DNA from: CANKHA01 sp034668825 | GTDB taxonomy: Bacteria; Pseudomonadota; Alphaproteobacteria; Rhizobiales; Xanthobacteraceae | DNA: 64,000 bases | Assembly: GCA_034668825.1 (NCBI GenBank) | Contig: JAXDOR010000074.1 | Coordinates: forward strand, 1-64,000 | Reading direction: 5' to 3' | Part shown: positions 60,996 through 64,000 of the stretch, one piece after another | Layout of the letters: each line of letters starts with the position of its first letter | How positions within the stretch are numbered: position 1 is the stretch's first letter | The notes under the pieces: model-generated | Database searches by the model: none | The model's input: the letters and a program-made list of their open reading frames with translations, nothing else | What the model was told of the DNA's origin: nothing | Translations under genes and position numbers: made by a program

Positions 60996-61958
60996 TTATT
61001 CGGCTTTGATGACCGCCTTGGCCACCGGACCCCATTTGACAAGCTCGCTCTCGACGAATTTCGTGAATTCCGCCGGAGACATTTTCTCGGTCTGCATGGC
61101 TTCAAGCGCCAAGCGCTTTTGCACTTCCGGACTATCCTTGGCCTTGTCGACCTCACGATTGACCGCCTGGACGATATCGTCAGGCAGCCCCTTGGGACCC
61201 GACAGCGAGAACCAGGTCACCGCGACCATGTCCGGATAGCCAAGCTCCTTGAAAGTTGGCAGGTCGGGGAATTCCGCGAGGCGCTGAGCGGAGGTCACCG
61301 CGAGCGGAATAACATTGCCGCTGCGGATTTGCGCGCTCGCGGTGGTGAAAGTCATCGAGCCGACCTTCACATGGCCGCCGATGAGATCGGTGACCGCCTG
61401 GGCCGCGCCTTTGTAGGGGATATGCAGGAATTGGATGTTCTGCTTGCGCGCCCAATATTCCGCCACCATGTTGCCGAGCGTGCCGGGACCGGGCGACACA
61501 TAGCCCAACGGTTCCTTGCTGTTCTTCGCTAGCTCCAGCAATTCCTTGAGCGACTTCACGCCAAGGGACGGATGCACGATCATCACGATCGGCGGCCCAC
61601 CGAAATAAGCCACGTGGGTGAAATCTTTCACCGGGTCGAATCCCGGATTGGCGGTGGTTTCCGGCGCGATCACGTGCGACGCGATACCAGAGACAACGAA
61701 GGTGTAGCCGTCCGGTGCGGATTGGGCGACCGCCTGGGATCCGACCAATCCCCCTGCTCCGCCGCGGTTCTCAATGACGAACTGTTGTTTGAACACGGTG
61801 CTGAGCGGCTCGCCGAAGGCGCGGCCGAGCGTGTCGGCGGAACCGCCGGCCGCGAAAGGCACGATAATCCGCACCGGTTTGGTCGGCCAATCCGCCGCCT
61901 GCGCCGCGAACGTGCCTAGGGCGAGAACAGTGGCAATCGTAATCAACGAACGCTTCAT
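60996..61958 (-). CDS. Tripartite tricarboxylate transporter substrate-binding protein (Bug family)
   Basis: 320 aa. Signal peptide MKRSLITIATVLALGTFAAQA, then WPTKPVRIIVPFAAGGSADTLGR, NRGGAGGLVGSQAVAQSAPDGYT and YVSPGPGTLGNMVAEYW, classic Bug landmarks. It ends the aldolase-amidohydrolase-binding-protein run on the minus strand, so it probably delivers that pathway's substrate, perhaps through a permease encoded elsewhere such as tctBA at 51.7-53.7 kb. Confidence 0.9.
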   Translation of the reverse strand: MKRSLITIATVLALGTFAAQAADWPTKPVRIIVPFAAGGSADTLGRAFGEPLSTVFKQQFVIENRGGAGGLVGSQAVAQSAPDGYTFVVSGIASHVIAPETTANPGFDPVKDFTHVAYFGGPPIVMIVHPSLGVKSLKELLELAKNSKEPLGYVSPGPGTLGNMVAEYWARKQNIQFLHIPYKGAAQAVTDLIGGHVKVGSMTFTTASAQIRSGNVIPLAVTSAQRLAEFPDLPTFKELGYPDMVAVTWFSLSGPKGLPDDIVQAVNREVDKAKDSPEVQKRLALEAMQTEKMSPAEFTKFVESELVKWGPVAKAVIKAE

Positions 61959-62051
61959 GGGAGCACCCGGTCTAAAGGTTATCTACAAGCCTTGAGTTTA
62001 CGCTGGCCATCCCGCGGTGCCAAGCAACTTTCCCGCGACCGGCGCGGCCTT

Positions 62052-63065
62052 TCAGCGCAAGCCGAACAGTTTTTGCGCGTTGCGAAAGCAGATTTTCTCC
62101 CGCACATCCGCCGGCATGTCGATGGAATCCAACACCTTGATCGTGTCGCGGATATATCCAGGCCCGCGCTCGGGATCGAACGGCGAGTCAGAGGCGAACA
62201 GCACCTTGTCCGGATCATAGAAGGAAAGGCCGCATACCGTCGCTGCGCGCGAACCAAACACCGCCGTATCGGCATAAAAGTCTTTGAAATATTCAAACGG
62301 CCGTTTTTTCAGCTGCTTCAAGACGACGGTGAGATCCTCGTCCGTTGTGCGCTTGCCGAGCTGATCCCAGCCCGGACCGACGCGGCCTTCGAAAAACGGA
62401 ACCATGGCGCCCATATGATGCGCCAGCACTTTCAAATTGGGCAGCTTGTCTATGATGCCGGAGAAGACGAGACGCGCCATCGCTACGCTGGTCTCATACG
62501 GCCAGCCGAAGGTCCACCAAATTTCGTATTTAGATTTGCTTTCCGTCTTATAGTCCGGGATGTCTGCGCCCCGGCTCGGATGCAGCAGGATTGGCTTGCC
62601 ATATTGCGCGGCGATTTCGAACACCGGCAGGAATCGCGGCTCATCAAGCGGCGCGCCGTTCACGTTTGAATGGATCTGCAATCCGTTTGCGCCGCCCTTA
62701 AACGCCCGTTCGGCTTCCTTGACCGCCGCGTCTGGATCATTCATCGGCAAGGACGCGACATAGCCGGCGAAGCGGTCCGGATATTTCGCCACAAGCTCCG
62801 CCAGACCATCGTTTCCCAGGCGCGCCAATTCCGTGCTCTGTTCCGGCGTGCCTAAAGCTTCCAGCGGTGGCATTCCCAACGACAAAATCTGCCGGTAGTT
62901 CTTGTCCTTGAACATATCCATAACGCGAAAGCGTTCGTCGAGATCGTAGATGCACGGAATGCCCCGCATCCGTGTGCCGATGTCCCGCGCGTGTCCTTCC
63001 GTAGCCAGCATCTTGTCCCAAATGGGCTTGGGAAAGAAATGATTGAACGCGTCGATATACTGCAT
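62052..63065 (-). CDS. Amidohydrolase family protein, ACMSD/decarboxylase-like
   Basis: 337-aa TIM-barrel of the amidohydrolase_2 group that includes ACMSD and gamma-resorcylate decarboxylase. DAFNHFFPKPIWDKML gives the N-terminal metal motif as N-H instead of H-x-H; LLHPSRG, KVLAHHMGAMVPFFEGRV and VLFASDSPFDPERGP supply the other ligands (H, H, D). The loss of the first histidine (N-H-F) is notable. A decarboxylase or hydrolase acting on a small carboxylic acid is likely. It sits 46 bases after the class II aldolase gene. Confidence 0.85.
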   Translation of the reverse strand: MQYIDAFNHFFPKPIWDKMLATEGHARDIGTRMRGIPCIYDLDERFRVMDMFKDKNYRQILSLGMPPLEALGTPEQSTELARLGNDGLAELVAKYPDRFAGYVASLPMNDPDAAVKEAERAFKGGANGLQIHSNVNGAPLDEPRFLPVFEIAAQYGKPILLHPSRGADIPDYKTESKSKYEIWWTFGWPYETSVAMARLVFSGIIDKLPNLKVLAHHMGAMVPFFEGRVGPGWDQLGKRTTDEDLTVVLKQLKKRPFEYFKDFYADTAVFGSRAATVCGLSFYDPDKVLFASDSPFDPERGPGYIRDTIKVLDSIDMPADVREKICFRNAQKLFGLR

Positions 63066-63111
63066 GGAAATTTATTCCTGACTGCTGCGCTGTCGCGCGT
63101 GGGGATGACTA

Positions 63112-63858
63112 CTAACCCTTGACGAGAACGACTTCGTCAGGGCGATCCAGCATCTTGCGGTCCGCGCGCCGGCACCAATTCTCCCAGGCGCGATTGATCG
63201 AGTAAGGTCCTGTCCGCGTGATGATGCTGTCGACCTCACCCGGTGTCAGGAAAGTGATGTCGCCCATGGCCATCGCCTGCATCTGCAGCTTGGCGGCAAG
63301 CTCGAGATAATAGGCAATATAGACGGCTTGGCGGATATCCTTGGCGGCAACCACGGCGCCATGTCCGCGCATCAGCGCCGTCGGCCGGGAGCCCAGCAGC
63401 TTGGCCAAATCGCGCCCCATCTCCACGCTGTCAACCAGCAATGAGGTATCGCCGAACTTGTCATGGGAATCCCAGACCGGCACCTCGTGGCCGATGCTGC
63501 CGCACATATGCAGGAGCGGCTTCAGCTTTTTCTTGGTGACGCCGAAAGGAATGACGCTCGGGCTGTGGTTATGGATGACCGACTGCACGTCCGGACGCGC
63601 TTCATAGATCGCACCATGAATGAATCTTTCGAGATAAGGCTTGCGACCGCGCGCGTCGGTCGCCTCGCCTTCGAGCGTGAATTCCATGACGTCGTCGGCT
63701 TCGATGAGATCGGGCGCGCGCGCACGCGACAGTAAAAAGCGGTCGGGCCGCTCCGGATGACGGATGCTCGGATGCCCGAAAGAATCGACAATCCCCTCCC
63801 GGGCCAATATGCGGTTGGCGGTCACAAGCTCGTCGATCACGTCATTCACTTTCGTCAT
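63112..63858 (-). CDS. Class II aldolase/adducin family protein
   Basis: 248 aa. Metal-binding family of sugar-phosphate aldolases and decarboxylases. The zinc histidines are in SVIHNHSPSVIPFG (H-x-H) and RGHGAVVAAKDIRQAVYIAYYLE (later H). GIVDSFGHPSIRHPE is the substrate-loop region. The ATG at 63858 has AAGGA seven bases upstream; an earlier ATG at 63876 lacks one. First gene of the right-edge operon. Confidence 0.85.
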   Translation of the reverse strand: MTKVNDVIDELVTANRILAREGIVDSFGHPSIRHPERPDRFLLSRARAPDLIEADDVMEFTLEGEATDARGRKPYLERFIHGAIYEARPDVQSVIHNHSPSVIPFGVTKKKLKPLLHMCGSIGHEVPVWDSHDKFGDTSLLVDSVEMGRDLAKLLGSRPTALMRGHGAVVAAKDIRQAVYIAYYLELAAKLQMQAMAMGDITFLTPGEVDSIITRTGPYSINRAWENWCRRADRKMLDRPDEVVLVKG

Positions 63859-64000
63859 TTCTATTTCCTTGGGCAAAGCAGAACGCGGGCGGGCACTTAT
63901 TACGGGAACGTTATGCGATGAAATCCATCAAAAGTCATGCGGCTAAGTGCCCTAGACTTCATTGGACATTGTATATAGTCCCTGCTTTCCCGATCAATCG

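Noticed and set aside
63958..63984. GntR-like operator TTGGACATTGTATATAGTCC upstream of the aldolase operon
   Set aside because: Only the outer GGAC/GTCC bases match as an inverted repeat; too weak to list as a feature.
1..64000. CRISPR arrays, rRNA genes, insertion sequences
   Set aside because: No regularly spaced direct repeats, no rRNA sequence and no transposase frames were seen on either strand.

Overview
The window looks like chromosomal DNA of a GC-rich alphaproteobacterium of the Hyphomicrobiales (Rhizobiales), nearest in style to the Bradyrhizobiaceae/Xanthobacteraceae. This is inferred from gene order (metX-metW; chorismate mutase-hisC-tyrC; ftsE-ftsX-ydcF-plsC; argH-lptM ... lysA; etfBA with a 3-hydroxyacyl-CoA dehydrogenase and a PduO-type adenosyltransferase), from several alphaproteobacterial families of unknown function (DUF2125, TIGR02302/DUF4175, MJ0042 zinc ribbon), and from palindromic intergenic repeats. 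No plasmid, phage, IS or CRISPR hallmark is visible.

0-22 kb is mostly housekeeping: methionine (metX, metW), aromatic amino acids and histidine (chorismate mutase, hisC, tyrC), the cell-division ABC pair ftsEX with ydcF and plsC, a CpdR-like receiver, lysA, lptM, argH and a TlpA-like thioredoxin. The expected argH-lptM-lysA run is split by a four-gene cassette at 15.9-19.4 kb (ornithine-cyclodeaminase-like enzyme, tripartite-tricarboxylate-type binding protein, two paralogous cupins).

22-36.7 kb carries a translationally coupled small-protein pair related to YjfB motility proteins, then acyl-CoA metabolism: hbd-like dehydrogenase, etfA, etfB, cob(I)alamin adenosyltransferase and a probable methylsuccinyl-CoA dehydrogenase (Mcd), pointing to the ethylmalonyl-CoA pathway. 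It continues with an HBM-type chemoreceptor, a YihY membrane protein, a soluble hybrid histidine kinase, gluQRS, a DNA glycosylase, an esterase, an HNH protein and dsbB.

36.8-43.2 kb is an accessory-looking stretch after a tRNA-Leu(CAA). It has small genes (54-aa zinc ribbon, 59-aa basic protein, 50-aa and 36-aa membrane peptides), a SAK-type HAD phosphatase, a secreted ricin-type lectin, a cupin, a PRC-barrel protein and an NHL propeller. Its non-coding DNA is full of inverted repeats, including a long three-way-junction structure.

43.2-64 kb mixes envelope and transport functions: DedA, hisE, an orphan ABC binding protein, a penicillin-binding D,D-carboxypeptidase, fadD, a complete tctCBA tripartite tricarboxylate transporter, a flippase plus FemAB/CelD-like acyltransferase pair, a CAP-domain lipoprotein, an MHYT-PAS chemoreceptor behind CtrA-like sites, a PiT phosphate transporter with its DUF47 partner, and a catabolic operon (class II aldolase, ACMSD-like amidohydrolase, third TTT binding protein) at the right edge.

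Least expected from synteny: the cassette between lptM and lysA, the MHYT-MCP fusion with its promoter and leader signals, and the structured element at 37.8 kb. All assignments come from reading the sequence; no database search was run.
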